Source: Roseibium sp. MMSF_3544
Lineage (GTDB): Bacteria > Pseudomonadota > Alphaproteobacteria > Rhizobiales > Stappiaceae
DNA length: 64,000 bases
Direction of reading: 5' to 3'
Assembly: GCF_030732845.1 (NCBI RefSeq)
Contig: NZ_JASHKA010000028.1
Location: 1-64,000, forward strand
This document shows positions 1 through 8,876 of this stretch, piece by piece; positions within the stretch are counted from its first letter, which is position 1; every line of letters begins with the position of its first letter. A program made the translations under genes and the position numbers. Under the pieces are notes generated by a model that saw nothing but the letters and a program-made list of their open reading frames with translations, was not told the DNA's origin and made no database searches.

Positions 1-1802
1 TGCGCAGCGGAGATCGTTGCCTCCAATGCACCGTCCGAACCGGACCCGCTGCCGTCAGACTCGTCAAGAACCGCCGTTTCAGCCGTCGCTCCATCCTTCG
101 CCTCGGCAACAGGACCATCATCCTCAAACAGAATCTGAGCACCGACCTTTGCAGAGGCCTGGGCCTGGTCGCCGTCGCCGTCTGTTATGGTGACAACCAC
201 CTCAAGGCTGCTGTCGGCCAGGTCGACGGATTCGTCGTAGCTTTGGCCCGTGCCTGATCCGTCATGCTGAAGGGGATGAGACAGGGACAGGTATTGTTCA
301 ACGGTGACAAGCCCGGTGCCCGGGTCGATCTGCAGCGCGAAGGCTGCCTTTTCGGCGAAGGTGCCCTCTGTCACCTCACCGACGATAACAGACCCGTCGC
401 CGTTGACGTCAACGAGGACAATCTTCGAGCCGTCTGTCAGGGTCACGCCAGATTCATTCGACGAAAACTTGAATGCGAATTGTGTCGCATCGAAATCCGC
501 TTCGCCGTCAGCACCGAAGATTGGGGTAATGTTGACAAACGGTGCGATCGTCACCGCAGAAGCGATTGCGGCGCCGCCCGTGTTCGGCACGTCAGGATCA
601 TCGCCCTTTTCGATCGCCCCGGTGTCGATGTCGGACATTACTCCGGTGGACGGACTGTCCTGATCCTGGTCGCCTTCGTCAAGAATTGCCGAAACGTCGG
701 CTTCAGCCTCAGCAACAACCGAGGGCACATCGTCGAAAATTCCAACCTGGAAGGTCGTTGTCGAGCTGTCGCCGTTGCTGTCGGTGGCTTCAACCGTGAA
801 GGTTTCGGTCAGGATGTCCTGATCGAGCGGATGATCAAGATTGCTGGTGGCGGTGTAGAAATATTCGAACTCACCGGTGTCGGCATTCACCGAAGAAATG
901 GTGATGAAGCCATAGGTCCCATCGATCACCGTGCCGGGATTTTCGAGATCCACGACGACGCCATTGATCCGAACCTCGGCAATACCGTCCGGCGCTGTCA
1001 CGGTGATCAGTCCAATCGCGGAAACTTCCAGATCACTGCTGTCGTTGAAGCCATCGCCATCGGCAATCTCGTCCGACCCGGGGGACTGGCTCGAGGTCTG
1101 GTTGATACCGGCTTCACGTGCCACTTCATCTGGGCTCAGGATGGACGTGGCAACCACGGTGACCAGATTGTTGCCGGAATCGTCGTCGCCCTCCCGCTCG
1201 TCGGCGAAGAGCTCCCGGTCTTCGAGAATGGGAAAGGCAAGTTCAGTACGTCCAAGGAGATCAATGAGAGGACCGGCGTCCCCGATGCCGCCCGGCGGAA
1301 TGACGAAGTCGGCCCCGGCCCCTTCGGGTATCGCGGTTGCAATCAGCGTCCCGTCAGGCCCCGCTGCGATGTCGATGCCGCTGTTGGCGAATGCGGCAAC
1401 CAGCGCTTCCTGGGGAATTTCAATGTTGTCGATAATGAATGTCGGAACGTTGAGCGCGCCGTTCCGGATAATGATTTCGGTGCCATCGGGCTGCAGCAAA
1501 ATGAGTTCTGCGCCACTGATGACAACGTCGTCCAGAGATGTGCCTGCGGGCAGGAGAACCTGGTTTTGGTCGTTCGCCGTCACAATAATCGGCGAAGCGC
1601 CATCACTCGCAGCTTCGGTGGCAGATTCTGAATCTGCAGCATCAACGGGTGTGGCATCGTCGCCGGCCTGGGCGACTACAACCGCCTCTGAATCGCCTGC
1701 CTCTGAAGAGGCGTCATCAAGCTGGGATTCTGACTGGGCTGCGGTATCAACTAGATCATCTGATGTATTGTCTAAAGCACTTTTGAGGTCTTCTACGGAC
1801 AT
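1..1802 (-). CDS. Giant RTX/LapA-like surface adhesin, N-terminal part (runs off left edge)
   Basis: The frame is open from an ATG at 1802 to the window edge, so about 600 residues of a larger protein are visible. The protein starts MSVEDLKSALDN and is very acidic and rich in Asp, Ser, Gly and Thr. Residues about 60-160 form a compact segment ending in a di-alanine motif (A146-A147-G148). After it come repeated units with VLDE-type starts and FGADG...LTDGS patterns, like the DUF5801/VCBS/T1SS-143 repeats of type I-secreted adhesins. The Shine-Dalgarno AAGGAG lies 7 nt upstream. The divergent LapG-like protease and the nearby type I exporter indicate that this is the exported, cell-surface-retained substrate. 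The C-terminal secretion signal lies outside the window. The adhesin class is well supported; the ligand is unknown. Confidence 0.85.
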   Translation of the reverse strand, partial: MSVEDLKSALDNTSDDLVDTAAQSESQLDDASSEAGDSEAVVVAQAGDDATPVDAADSESATEAASDGASPIIVTANDQNQVLLPAGTSLDDVVISGAELILLQPDGTEIIIRNGALNVPTFIIDNIEIPQEALVAAFANSGIDIAAGPDGTLIATAIPEGAGADFVIPPGGIGDAGPLIDLLGRTELAFPILEDRELFADEREGDDDSGNNLVTVVATSILSPDEVAREAGINQTSSQSPGSDEIADGDGFNDSSDLEVSAIGLITVTAPDGIAEVRINGVVVDLENPGTVIDGTYGFITISSVNADTGEFEYFYTATSNLDHPLDQDILTETFTVEATDSNGDSSTTTFQVGIFDDVPSVVAEAEADVSAILDEGDQDQDSPSTGVMSDIDTGAIEKGDDPDVPNTGGAAIASAVTIAPFVNITPIFGADGEADFDATQFAFKFSSNESGVTLTDGSKIVLVDVNGDGSVIVGEVTEGTFAEKAAFALQIDPGTGLVTVEQYLSLSHPLQHDGSGTGQSYDESVDLADSSLEVVVTITDGDGDQAQASAKVGAQILFEDDGPVAEAKDGATAETAVLDESDGSGSGSDGALEATISAA

Positions 1803-1809
1803 CTCAATT

Positions 1810-1827
1810 CTCCTTATAATTAAGGAG
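1810..1827 (-). promoter_or_regulatory. Hairpin enclosing the adhesin Shine-Dalgarno sequence
   Basis: On the minus strand CTCCTTA is followed by a 4-nt spacer and TAAGGAG, a perfect 7-bp inverted repeat. The right arm is the Shine-Dalgarno sequence of the adhesin gene and ends 7 nt before its ATG. Folding of the mRNA would hide the whole ribosome-binding site. A translational switch is an inference from this geometry. Confidence 0.5.
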
Positions 1828-1873
1828 AGGTAAATGCATCCTGAAAAAACAATCAATAAACTCTAATTACATT

Positions 1874-1891
1874 TGCATAAAAGTTTATGCA
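1874..1891. promoter_or_regulatory. 18-bp palindrome upstream of adhesin/lapG
   Basis: TGCATAAA, two bases, then TTTATGCA: a perfect inverted repeat with 8-bp arms in the AT-rich divergent intergenic region 1803-2064. Related TATGCAT and GCATAAA words recur at about 1920-1945 and upstream of tolC (about 8757-8785). This suggests a shared regulator binding site; the protein is unknown. Confidence 0.4.
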
Positions 1892-1904
1892 TCATGAGTA
1901 AAAT

Positions 1905-1919
1905 TTAATTTAGCGTTAA
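1905..1919. promoter_or_regulatory. Candidate CtrA box (TTAA-N7-TTAA)
   Basis: TTAA at 1905-1908 and TTAA at 1916-1919 are separated by exactly 7 bases, the core consensus of the alphaproteobacterial cell-cycle regulator CtrA. It lies between the divergent adhesin and LapG-like genes. The surroundings are AT-rich, so chance occurrence is possible. Confidence 0.4.
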
Positions 1920-2064
1920 GGTATGCGTATACATAAATATGCATGATCGCGAACAATAAATTACATAAAACTTTAACGAAAACTTTTAGTTGCAATTTGC
2001 CACCTTTCTGAAGGGCCTATTAATCCGCGCCCCCTAGCCTCGTCCGCAAACGGGACAGAGGCGC

Positions 2065-3135
2065 ATGAACCAACCATCACCTTCCAGACGACTTGCAAGG
2101 GTCGGCACGCTCGCGGCGGCTGCCTTGATGTCTCTGCACACAGTCGCTTTGGCAATGGATGAGACGGCCGCATGGGCGCCGAATGAGCGTGAAATCAAAA
2201 CCGAGAGACCGCGCCTGATTTCCGGTCTGACGCCCGGCAAACCGTTTCCGGCCGAAACCACATCCGTTGGAATGTCGATATCGACGAAAAGACAGACAGC
2301 GGACGCCTCCTCCCACCAGTTCCGGTCTTCGCACCGGACCGTCCGTGCGCACACAACTGCTGCCTTGCGCTCAGTCGGCACAGTGCTGCGGACACCGCCG
2401 CGGCGGGCAAGGCCACCCGCGGGGACACGACGTTCCGGCACCAGTTTTTTCGGGACTGCCGCGATCCGGTTTTCAAACATCGCCACCGCCCGCGACTGGA
2501 ACCGGGTGCGTGCCGTTGCAGACGATGCCTCTTTCACCGGTATCTGTCTTTCGGCGGCCTGCCAGGCAAGAGTGGAGAAAATCCGGCTGTTTTCGGCCGC
2601 GGCTGAAGACGCCTCGTTTCTGGAGAAGCTCCAGGCAGCCAACAGCCTTGTAAACCGGTCGATTGCGTATCAGGAAGACCGCGTGGTTTACAGGCGCCTC
2701 GACTATTGGGCAAGCCCGGCCGAAACGGCTCGGCGGGGCATTGGCGACTGCGAAGACTTTGCCATCCTGAAATACAATCTGCTGCTCAACGCGGGTGTTC
2801 CGGCAAAGAGCATGTCGCTGGTGGTATTGAAGGACACCAAACGCGATCTTTATCACGCCGTGCTCGCGGTCAGCACGAACAAGGGGCACTACATTCTCGA
2901 CAATGTCGTGGACAGGGTCTACTTGGACAAGGAAGTCAGTCACTACCAGCCGCTGTTTTCCTTTTCTGCGGACCGTTCGTGGCTGCATGGCAGACCGGCC
3001 GGCAATACCCAGCAGAAAATGGTGGCGATTGAATCGGTGGCGCCGGGTACCGACCGCCCGGCCGGCGTCTTCCTGGCCCCGGCCAGCGTGGCGAGCGCAG
3101 GTCAAACGGACGTTACGCCCGTGTTTCGCGACTGA
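2065..3135 (+). CDS. lapG: LapG-like periplasmic transglutaminase-like cysteine protease
   Basis: A 356-residue protein of the bacterial transglutaminase-like cysteine proteinase family (peptidase C93). A signal peptide covers about residues 1-30 (ending near TVALA). The triad is visible as C229 in GDCEDFA, H264 in YHAVLAV and D279 in ILDN. LapG proteases cut large RTX adhesins at an N-terminal di-alanine site in the periplasm and release them from the cell; the divergent adhesin gene is the obvious substrate. Residues 40-150 are a long, basic, low-similarity insert before the catalytic domain, making this protein longer than typical LapG (about 240 residues). No LapD-type c-di-GMP receptor is encoded nearby. 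Confidence 0.85.
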   Translation: MNQPSPSRRLARVGTLAAAALMSLHTVALAMDETAAWAPNEREIKTERPRLISGLTPGKPFPAETTSVGMSISTKRQTADASSHQFRSSHRTVRAHTTAALRSVGTVLRTPPRRARPPAGTRRSGTSFFGTAAIRFSNIATARDWNRVRAVADDASFTGICLSAACQARVEKIRLFSAAAEDASFLEKLQAANSLVNRSIAYQEDRVVYRRLDYWASPAETARRGIGDCEDFAILKYNLLLNAGVPAKSMSLVVLKDTKRDLYHAVLAVSTNKGHYILDNVVDRVYLDKEVSHYQPLFSFSADRSWLHGRPAGNTQQKMVAIESVAPGTDRPAGVFLAPASVASAGQTDVTPVFRD

Positions 3136-3161
3136 ATTCCCAGGTCTCACCAGCGGCCGCT

Positions 3162-3791
3162 TTACGAAATCACGTATCCCAGAAGCATCTGATGGCGCCA
3201 TTCGGGTGCCAGCATCGCATTCATGTTCCCGCGCACACGCCGTTCATACATTCCAATCGCGAAACCGACGGTGATCGGTCGGTTCTGATTGTCATTGAGG
3301 CGCATGAACAGATCATCCATGGGTGCGTCTATGTGCAATCGCAGCGATGGGGATTCCCCTTGGGAGCCGGTGCCGGCGAAATTGGTTCTGACGTATTTCA
3401 GGAACGCCTCATTCGTGAATTTGATCTGCCGCTCTTTGGAAAGGACAAATGCCGGCGCCGGATTGGCGCTAAGCAGGTTCTGGATGCTGGTGCCGGAAAA
3501 CCAGTTCCGCGTCTCGTTCAGCTGCTCGGTCATGGCGTGGATGCAGACATGACGGACTGCCGATGCGAGGTTCTTGTCGTTCACATGCGCCCGCTCGATA
3601 CAGGAAATGATCTCTCCAACCGAAACCTGATACTCCTTGGAGATGAAATCCAGAGCTTTCCAAAACGATCCCTCGAGGCGCAAGGCCCGGCGTCCGCTTT
3701 CTGTTGTAATAGCCCTGAAATGAGGTTCAGATGCTTCCGTGTGAGCTCTTTCTAATAACTTTTCGAAATTCGAAATAAAATCGTCGGACAT
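3162..3791 (-). CDS. Ribbon-helix-helix protein with PAS-like C-terminal region
   Basis: A 209-residue protein starting with ATG at 3791, which overlaps the HlyD stop codon by one base (TAATG), so it is the last gene of the secretion operon. Residues about 35-75 (ALRLEGSFWKALDFISKEY...) match the ribbon-helix-helix type RHH_4 found in many alphaproteobacterial proteins. Residues about 110-190 (APAFVLSKERQIKFTNEAFLKYV) look like a PAS sensor fold. Together they suggest a ligand-responsive DNA-binding regulator. Regulation of the adhesin/secretion genes is inferred from position only. Confidence 0.6.
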   Translation of the reverse strand: MSDDFISNFEKLLERAHTEASEPHFRAITTESGRRALRLEGSFWKALDFISKEYQVSVGEIISCIERAHVNDKNLASAVRHVCIHAMTEQLNETRNWFSGTSIQNLLSANPAPAFVLSKERQIKFTNEAFLKYVRTNFAGTGSQGESPSLRLHIDAPMDDLFMRLNDNQNRPITVGFAIGMYERRVRGNMNAMLAPEWRHQMLLGYVIS

Positions 3792-5116
3792 TAGCGCTCC
3801 GTAAAGGCTTCTTCCCTTGCTTTGTTTACCGGCTTAAGTAGGTATTGCAAAATTGTCTTATGACCGGTCAGAATATCAACTGTACAAATCATTCCTGGCG
3901 TAATTTTGAACTGTCGGTTATTTCGCTCCAAATAAGCTTTGTTTGTACGAACCTGCACCTCGAAATAAGGTTCGCCTGAGCGCTCGTCGACGAAGGAATC
4001 GGAACTCACGTTGACGACTTCGCCCTGAAGACCGCCATAGATCGAAAAGTCGAACGCCGTGATCTTCACGAGCGCTTCCTGACCCGGGACGACGAACGCA
4101 ACGTCCCTCGGCGATATTCTTGCTTCCACCAAAAGCTCATCGGAGGTGGGCACGACTTCGGCAACCGGATCGCCCGCGTTGACGAAAGACCCGATCGTGT
4201 GGACTTCCAGTGCATTGATGATGCCGTCGACCGGGGAACGAATGTCGGTCCTTCTGACGCGATCGGTCTCACCAAGGACGGATTGTTCAAGAACCGACAG
4301 CTCCGCGAGCGACGCGGTTTTTTCAGTCAGAGCTTCCTGCTGGAAGTTGAGATCGAGCTCTTCAAGCTGAAATGTTGCCTCTGCAATAGCGCCCTCGATC
4401 CGCGGCAGCGACTCCTCAAGCGCATTGATCTGCCCCTGCGCGTCGGCGATCTCGCGCTGAACGCGAATGACCTCTGTCTTGGCCACCAGCCTCTTTTCGG
4501 CCATGGGTGACAGGATGCCAAACTCTTCTTCGCTGATGGAAAGACTGGTCTGCAGCCTGTCTATGTTGGCGAGAGCCTCGTTGCGCTCCTTTTCGCGCTG
4601 AAGCAGGCGTTGTTCCAGGACACCACGGGTGGACCGAAAGGCGTTTCTGCGCGTGCGCAAGAGTTCGCTTTCGTTTTCACAAATGAGCGGTGCGTCCCGC
4701 AGCACCTCCTCCGGACACACGAATGCAAGATCCTTGCTGTCGGCGCTTTCCACTGACAGTCTGGCGACCTTGGTTTTCAGCGCACGCAGCTTGGCCTGGA
4801 TTTCACCCAGGTCGGACGCTGTTGCCGTATCATCCAGTCGCATGATCAGCTCCTGGGCCGTCACGGATTGGCCGATCCTGACCGCAATTTCCTCAACGAC
4901 ACCAGGCTCCGTCGCCTGCACGGATTGCGTCCGGGACGCCGGAATGACACGGCCGTCGCCGCGTGTAATCTCGTCAACTTCGGTGAAATAGGACCAGATC
5001 ACCGCGCAAACGAGCAGTCCGCACAAAACAAAGACCAGGCGCCGCGGAGCCGAAGCCGTAAAATCCCGGCCACCGCTCCCGTCCGTTCCGTCGTTCTTCG
5101 TACCTGTTGCGATCAT
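3791..5116 (-). CDS. HlyD-family type I secretion periplasmic adaptor
   Basis: A 441-residue membrane fusion protein. One N-terminal transmembrane helix lies at about residues 28-45 (LVFVLCGLLVCAVIW). It is followed by the HlyD signature around GDGRVIPASRTQSVQ, a lipoyl half-motif (EPGVVEEIAVRIGQSV), a long coiled-coil hairpin (about 105-285), the returning lipoyl half (IRSPVDGIINALEV) and the C-terminal beta domain. It bridges the inner-membrane ABC exporter and TolC. The start overlaps the exporter stop by 4 bases (ATGA), indicating translational coupling. It corresponds to LapC in the Lap system. Confidence 0.92.
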   Translation of the reverse strand: MIATGTKNDGTDGSGGRDFTASAPRRLVFVLCGLLVCAVIWSYFTEVDEITRGDGRVIPASRTQSVQATEPGVVEEIAVRIGQSVTAQELIMRLDDTATASDLGEIQAKLRALKTKVARLSVESADSKDLAFVCPEEVLRDAPLICENESELLRTRRNAFRSTRGVLEQRLLQREKERNEALANIDRLQTSLSISEEEFGILSPMAEKRLVAKTEVIRVQREIADAQGQINALEESLPRIEGAIAEATFQLEELDLNFQQEALTEKTASLAELSVLEQSVLGETDRVRRTDIRSPVDGIINALEVHTIGSFVNAGDPVAEVVPTSDELLVEARISPRDVAFVVPGQEALVKITAFDFSIYGGLQGEVVNVSSDSFVDERSGEPYFEVQVRTNKAYLERNNRQFKITPGMICTVDILTGHKTILQYLLKPVNKAREEAFTER

Positions 5117-7242
5117 TGCGCTTGTTTCGCCTGTGCGGATCTTGCCTGAGCTTTCATGCTCTCAAGCACCTTTTCCTTGGGACCGTCGGCGACAATCATG
5201 CCACGGTCGAGCACGATCAGCCGATCAACCAACTCAAGCAGACTGTAACGATGCGTTGAAATGACGAGCGTCACATCCGGACCGAATGCGGATGAAAGTT
5301 TTCCGATGAGCTGCCGTTCGGTGGCAAGGTCAAGTGCCCCGGACGGTTCATCCAAAAAGACGATCTTTGGTTTGGACAACAGGAGCCGGGTCATGGCAAC
5401 CGCCTGCCTTTGCCCTCCTGAAAGGCTTGCCCCTCGCTCCCCAACAAGCAGATCGTAACCTCTTGGATGCTGCATCGCGAACTCATCGACACCGGTCTGT
5501 CTGGCAGCCTCGATGATCTGTTCGTCCCGGGCTAGCGGGGCGGCAAGCTGCAAGTTGTACTTGAGCGTTCCTGTGAACAGGTCAACCGTTTGCCCGACAT
5601 AGGCAATTGACGCTCGCAGTTCCGCAGGATGGTATTGCCTGACGTCGATGCCGTTGATCAGGATCCGCCCCTCGGACGTGTCGTAGAGGTTGTTCAAAAG
5701 CCGGCCCAAGGTGGTCTTGCCGGACCCGATCTTGCCGATGACACCGATGCGTTCACCGGACTTTGCCGAAAAGCTGACATTCTTCAGAACATTGGAATCA
5801 GTACCGGGATACTTGAAGCTGACATCCTGAAACGCGAAGTCTCCAGACACTACGGGCCGGTTCACAAATCCGGTGCTGGTCGGCCGTTCTTCCGTCTGCT
5901 TCATGATGCCATCGAGAATGCGCAGCGACAGCAGAGCCTGTTTCATGCGTGCAAGGGTCAGCGCTATCTGCGTAAGTGGCGCGACCGTCCGGCTTGACAG
6001 CATCACCGTCGCAATGATGGCTCCCGTTGTCATGTTGCCTTCGGAGAATTCGTAAGCACCAGCAATCACGATAAAAATCGTCACAAGCTGCTGGACGAGC
6101 TGAGTCAGGTTCAACGCATTTGAAGAGAGCGCCTTTATTTCCTCCGACGTACCGGATGCCCGTTTCGTCAACAGACTCCATTTGTCCAGGAACGATGCCT
6201 CGGCGCGAAGCGACTTGACCGTTTCAAGCGTCGATATTGATTCAACCAGCAACGCCTGCCGCAGCGCCGCTTCATTGGCGGCGCGAGAAACCTTCTTTCC
6301 AATTCTTGCCTGGGCAATCAATCCAATAATGGTCGCAAGCAGGAAGGCGACAGCCGGTATGACGAACAACCATCCGGCAATAAGATAGATCACAGCGAGA
6401 AACACAAAGACGAACAGCGCGTCGATGAGGGTCACAAGCGTGTTGGACGCAAAAAACTCACGGACGAATTCGATTTGGTTGACGCGGTTGGCATATTCAC
6501 CGGTCGAGGCTGGAGATGCCTCCATGCGCGAATGCAGGACCTTGTCGAAGAGGCGGTAGGACAAACGCCTGTCGAGCTCTCTGCCGGTCTTGTCGATGAT
6601 GGCTGATCGCGCCGTCTTCAGCAGGAAATCGAACACCATCGCCAGACCAACACCAACAGCCAGCGCCAGCAGCGTGGACGTCGCCTTGTTGGGCAAAACG
6701 CGGTCGTAGACATTCATGATGAAAATCGGCGACGCAAGCGCCAGCGTATTGATGAAAAGCGCAGCAACGGCAACACTGACATAGCCGCGCCAGAACTTTT
6801 TCATCGGCCCGAACAGCCAGTGTTCGCGTTCTACCTGCGACGCGCCATCCGCCATGGCGCGTTCGGATTCATTCAGATAAATCAGGTTGAGAGAAAAAAC
6901 ACCGCTGAGCGTCTTGCTGGAGCTCTTGGCGGAGCGGATGGGTTTGGCCGGTTCGAACCGGAACGTCCCATCGGTATACCAGTAGATGCAAGGATAGATC
7001 GCCGGATCGGAAATTTCTCTGGACCCGGCGGAGAACCTCGACTCTATTCCGATCCGTTCCAGAATCCAGCTGACATTGTCTTCAACGTCGGACTGAAATT
7101 CCGGCACACCTGAAAACAAGACCGTTTCAGATGTTGGTCGACCGAAATGGCGGGCAACCGATTTGATTGCCTGCTTAAGGCTCGGCGTATCGACTGTCTG
7201 CCTTACTGCATTTTCGCTGTCGTTTTGTTCCGGTTGCAACAC
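5113..7242 (-). CDS. Type I secretion ABC exporter (permease-ATPase), LapB/RtxB type
   Basis: A 709-residue half-transporter. Residues about 20-130 form an N-terminal C39-like domain that shows no obvious catalytic Cys motif, as in exporters of RTX proteins and adhesins. Residues about 150-430 hold the six-helix transmembrane domain. The ATPase domain has Walker A GKIGSGKTT at 503-511, signature LSGGQ at 607-611 and Walker B FLDEP at 629-633. The apparent start is GTG at 7242, about 30 bases after the tolC stop, so the gene order is tolC, exporter, adaptor, RHH. It powers export of the giant adhesin across both membranes. Confidence 0.92.
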   Translation of the reverse strand: MLQPEQNDSENAVRQTVDTPSLKQAIKSVARHFGRPTSETVLFSGVPEFQSDVEDNVSWILERIGIESRFSAGSREISDPAIYPCIYWYTDGTFRFEPAKPIRSAKSSSKTLSGVFSLNLIYLNESERAMADGASQVEREHWLFGPMKKFWRGYVSVAVAALFINTLALASPIFIMNVYDRVLPNKATSTLLALAVGVGLAMVFDFLLKTARSAIIDKTGRELDRRLSYRLFDKVLHSRMEASPASTGEYANRVNQIEFVREFFASNTLVTLIDALFVFVFLAVIYLIAGWLFVIPAVAFLLATIIGLIAQARIGKKVSRAANEAALRQALLVESISTLETVKSLRAEASFLDKWSLLTKRASGTSEEIKALSSNALNLTQLVQQLVTIFIVIAGAYEFSEGNMTTGAIIATVMLSSRTVAPLTQIALTLARMKQALLSLRILDGIMKQTEERPTSTGFVNRPVVSGDFAFQDVSFKYPGTDSNVLKNVSFSAKSGERIGVIGKIGSGKTTLGRLLNNLYDTSEGRILINGIDVRQYHPAELRASIAYVGQTVDLFTGTLKYNLQLAAPLARDEQIIEAARQTGVDEFAMQHPRGYDLLVGERGASLSGGQRQAVAMTRLLLSKPKIVFLDEPSGALDLATERQLIGKLSSAFGPDVTLVISTHRYSLLELVDRLIVLDRGMIVADGPKEKVLESMKAQARSAQAKQAQ

Positions 7243-7271
7243 CTATCGCTCTTTTGCAGTTGGTCTCCTGG

Positions 7272-8705
7272 TCAGCGGATAGGTGCCAGCAGATCCATAG
7301 GCAGACTGTTTTCCTGACGCGAGGGAACACGTGCGTAAGTTTCCGTCGGCGGCGTCGCCGGTACATCGAACTCCTCGCGTGCGTAAGCGTCGGCCTGTTG
7401 TGGGGCCGTCAAGCCAAGTGTCTGAAGCAAGGTCCCGGTCGCCGCGAGTAGCCTGTAATCGGCAAACAGCGAACTGAAGTCTGCTGTGTAGGCCAGGACT
7501 TCCACATTGTAGCGGGTGTTTTGCGCGTCCAGGACATCAAGCAGCGTGCGTTGCCCGATATCGAACTGCTCGCCGTAGGTCTTCACGAGCAGGGCGCTTT
7601 GGTTCGCCTGGCGGCGCAGGGTCTGGGACAACACCGCCTGCCGGTCACGCTGATCCCAGGAGTCCCTGACAGATTCCTCGATTTCACGATATGTCTGGTG
7701 AAGAGCGAGACGCGCTTCACCGGCTCTGCGCACGTGCTCCTGCGTGTTGGCCTTGGCAATTCCGCCGTTGAAAATGCGCCAACGGCCGACAATCCTTGCC
7801 TGGAAATCGTGTGTGCGCCCGTCATCGCCGTCAATGTCATATCCGGTGCGCGCTCTGCCTTCCAGGAAAAACTCCGGAAGCTGGCCGGACCTTGCGGCAT
7901 TGACTTCCGCCTCGGCGACATCCACGTCGGCAGTCGCGACGTGAACCCGCGGGTTCTGGTTCCTTGCCGAGCCGATGGCAGCAGCCAGGCTTTTGGGCAA
8001 CCTGCCTTTCACGCTTGGCGGCATGGAGGCGGTCCCGATCGGTTTGCCGACGAGTTTCAGAAACCGGATTTCCGCAGCCGATTTTTCTCTTTCCGCTTCC
8101 TGCATCCGCGCTTGAGCGGCCAGCACGCGTTCGCCAACCTGCTGCCGGTCTGCCTCAGTCAAGGCACCGCTTGAAATGAGTGAAGAGACGTTGTTTTCGA
8201 TCTGCCGGTGGAAACTGAGATTGCTTGCCGTGGCACGCAGGATTTTTTCCTGGAGCAGATATTCCAGATATTCGCGCACGACCTGCAGACCGATGGCCTC
8301 GCTTCGCTCGAGGACACGGAAGGACGCGCTGTCAACGCGGGCAGCCTGCCTGTTCTTCTCCGCAAGGCGTCCGCCGCCGTTAAAGAGCGTTTGCGTCACA
8401 ACGGCCGAAAACTCAGTTGGCGTCAGCGCTTCGTCCTCTGTGCCGAGGGCGCGTCTGGTGTCATTGTCCAGCCTTCGCACACCAGTTGATCCTTCCAGAT
8501 CAACCCTTGGTAGGTAAAGCCCCCTGGCCTGGCGGAGTTCAAATTCAATTGCTTCGCGATTTTCCGAAGCCTGACCGATCTCGGGATTGCTTTCCACCGC
8601 GGTGCCGACGGCCTCATGCAATGAAATCGCATGCGCTGGCGTCCAAATTGCAACGCTGCAAAGTAGAGCCCCCGTTGTAACAGCTCGCTTGAATGCGCTA
8701 GCCAT
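7272..8705 (-). CDS. tolC: TolC-family outer membrane channel for type I secretion
   Basis: A 477-residue outer membrane efflux protein with a signal peptide at residues 1-26 (ending TPAHA). The two long alpha-hairpin repeats typical of TolC are recognisable, for example LLQEKILRATASNLSFHRQ and the later GEQFDIGQRTLLDVLDAQNTRYN, which is diagnostic of the AggA/LapE subgroup. It is the first gene of the leftward secretion operon. The upstream region 8706-8876 is AT-rich and carries TATGCAT/GCATAAA words shared with the adhesin promoter. Confidence 0.92.
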   Translation of the reverse strand: MASAFKRAVTTGALLCSVAIWTPAHAISLHEAVGTAVESNPEIGQASENREAIEFELRQARGLYLPRVDLEGSTGVRRLDNDTRRALGTEDEALTPTEFSAVVTQTLFNGGGRLAEKNRQAARVDSASFRVLERSEAIGLQVVREYLEYLLQEKILRATASNLSFHRQIENNVSSLISSGALTEADRQQVGERVLAAQARMQEAEREKSAAEIRFLKLVGKPIGTASMPPSVKGRLPKSLAAAIGSARNQNPRVHVATADVDVAEAEVNAARSGQLPEFFLEGRARTGYDIDGDDGRTHDFQARIVGRWRIFNGGIAKANTQEHVRRAGEARLALHQTYREIEESVRDSWDQRDRQAVLSQTLRRQANQSALLVKTYGEQFDIGQRTLLDVLDAQNTRYNVEVLAYTADFSSLFADYRLLAATGTLLQTLGLTAPQQADAYAREEFDVPATPPTETYARVPSRQENSLPMDLLAPIR

Positions 8706-8876
8706 GCAAATAACCCTCAGCGTTTCCTAAACTATTGTTTCAATTGATACATAGTGTATGCATTAAATTGGAGCCTACGCATAAAGATTACGTTAAGGCA
8801 ACGATATCTCAGGTAAACTCTACAATTACTTCACTTGATGTTGCCACCCTGCAACACAACCTCCAGCATCAACTCC

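Noticed and set aside
264..1833. Long plus-strand open frames (455 and 300 codons) over the adhesin region
   Set aside because: They lie opposite the minus-strand adhesin frame, which has an acidic repeat composition, a Shine-Dalgarno and family-like repeats. The plus frames give Arg/Pro/Ser-rich text with no recognisable domain.
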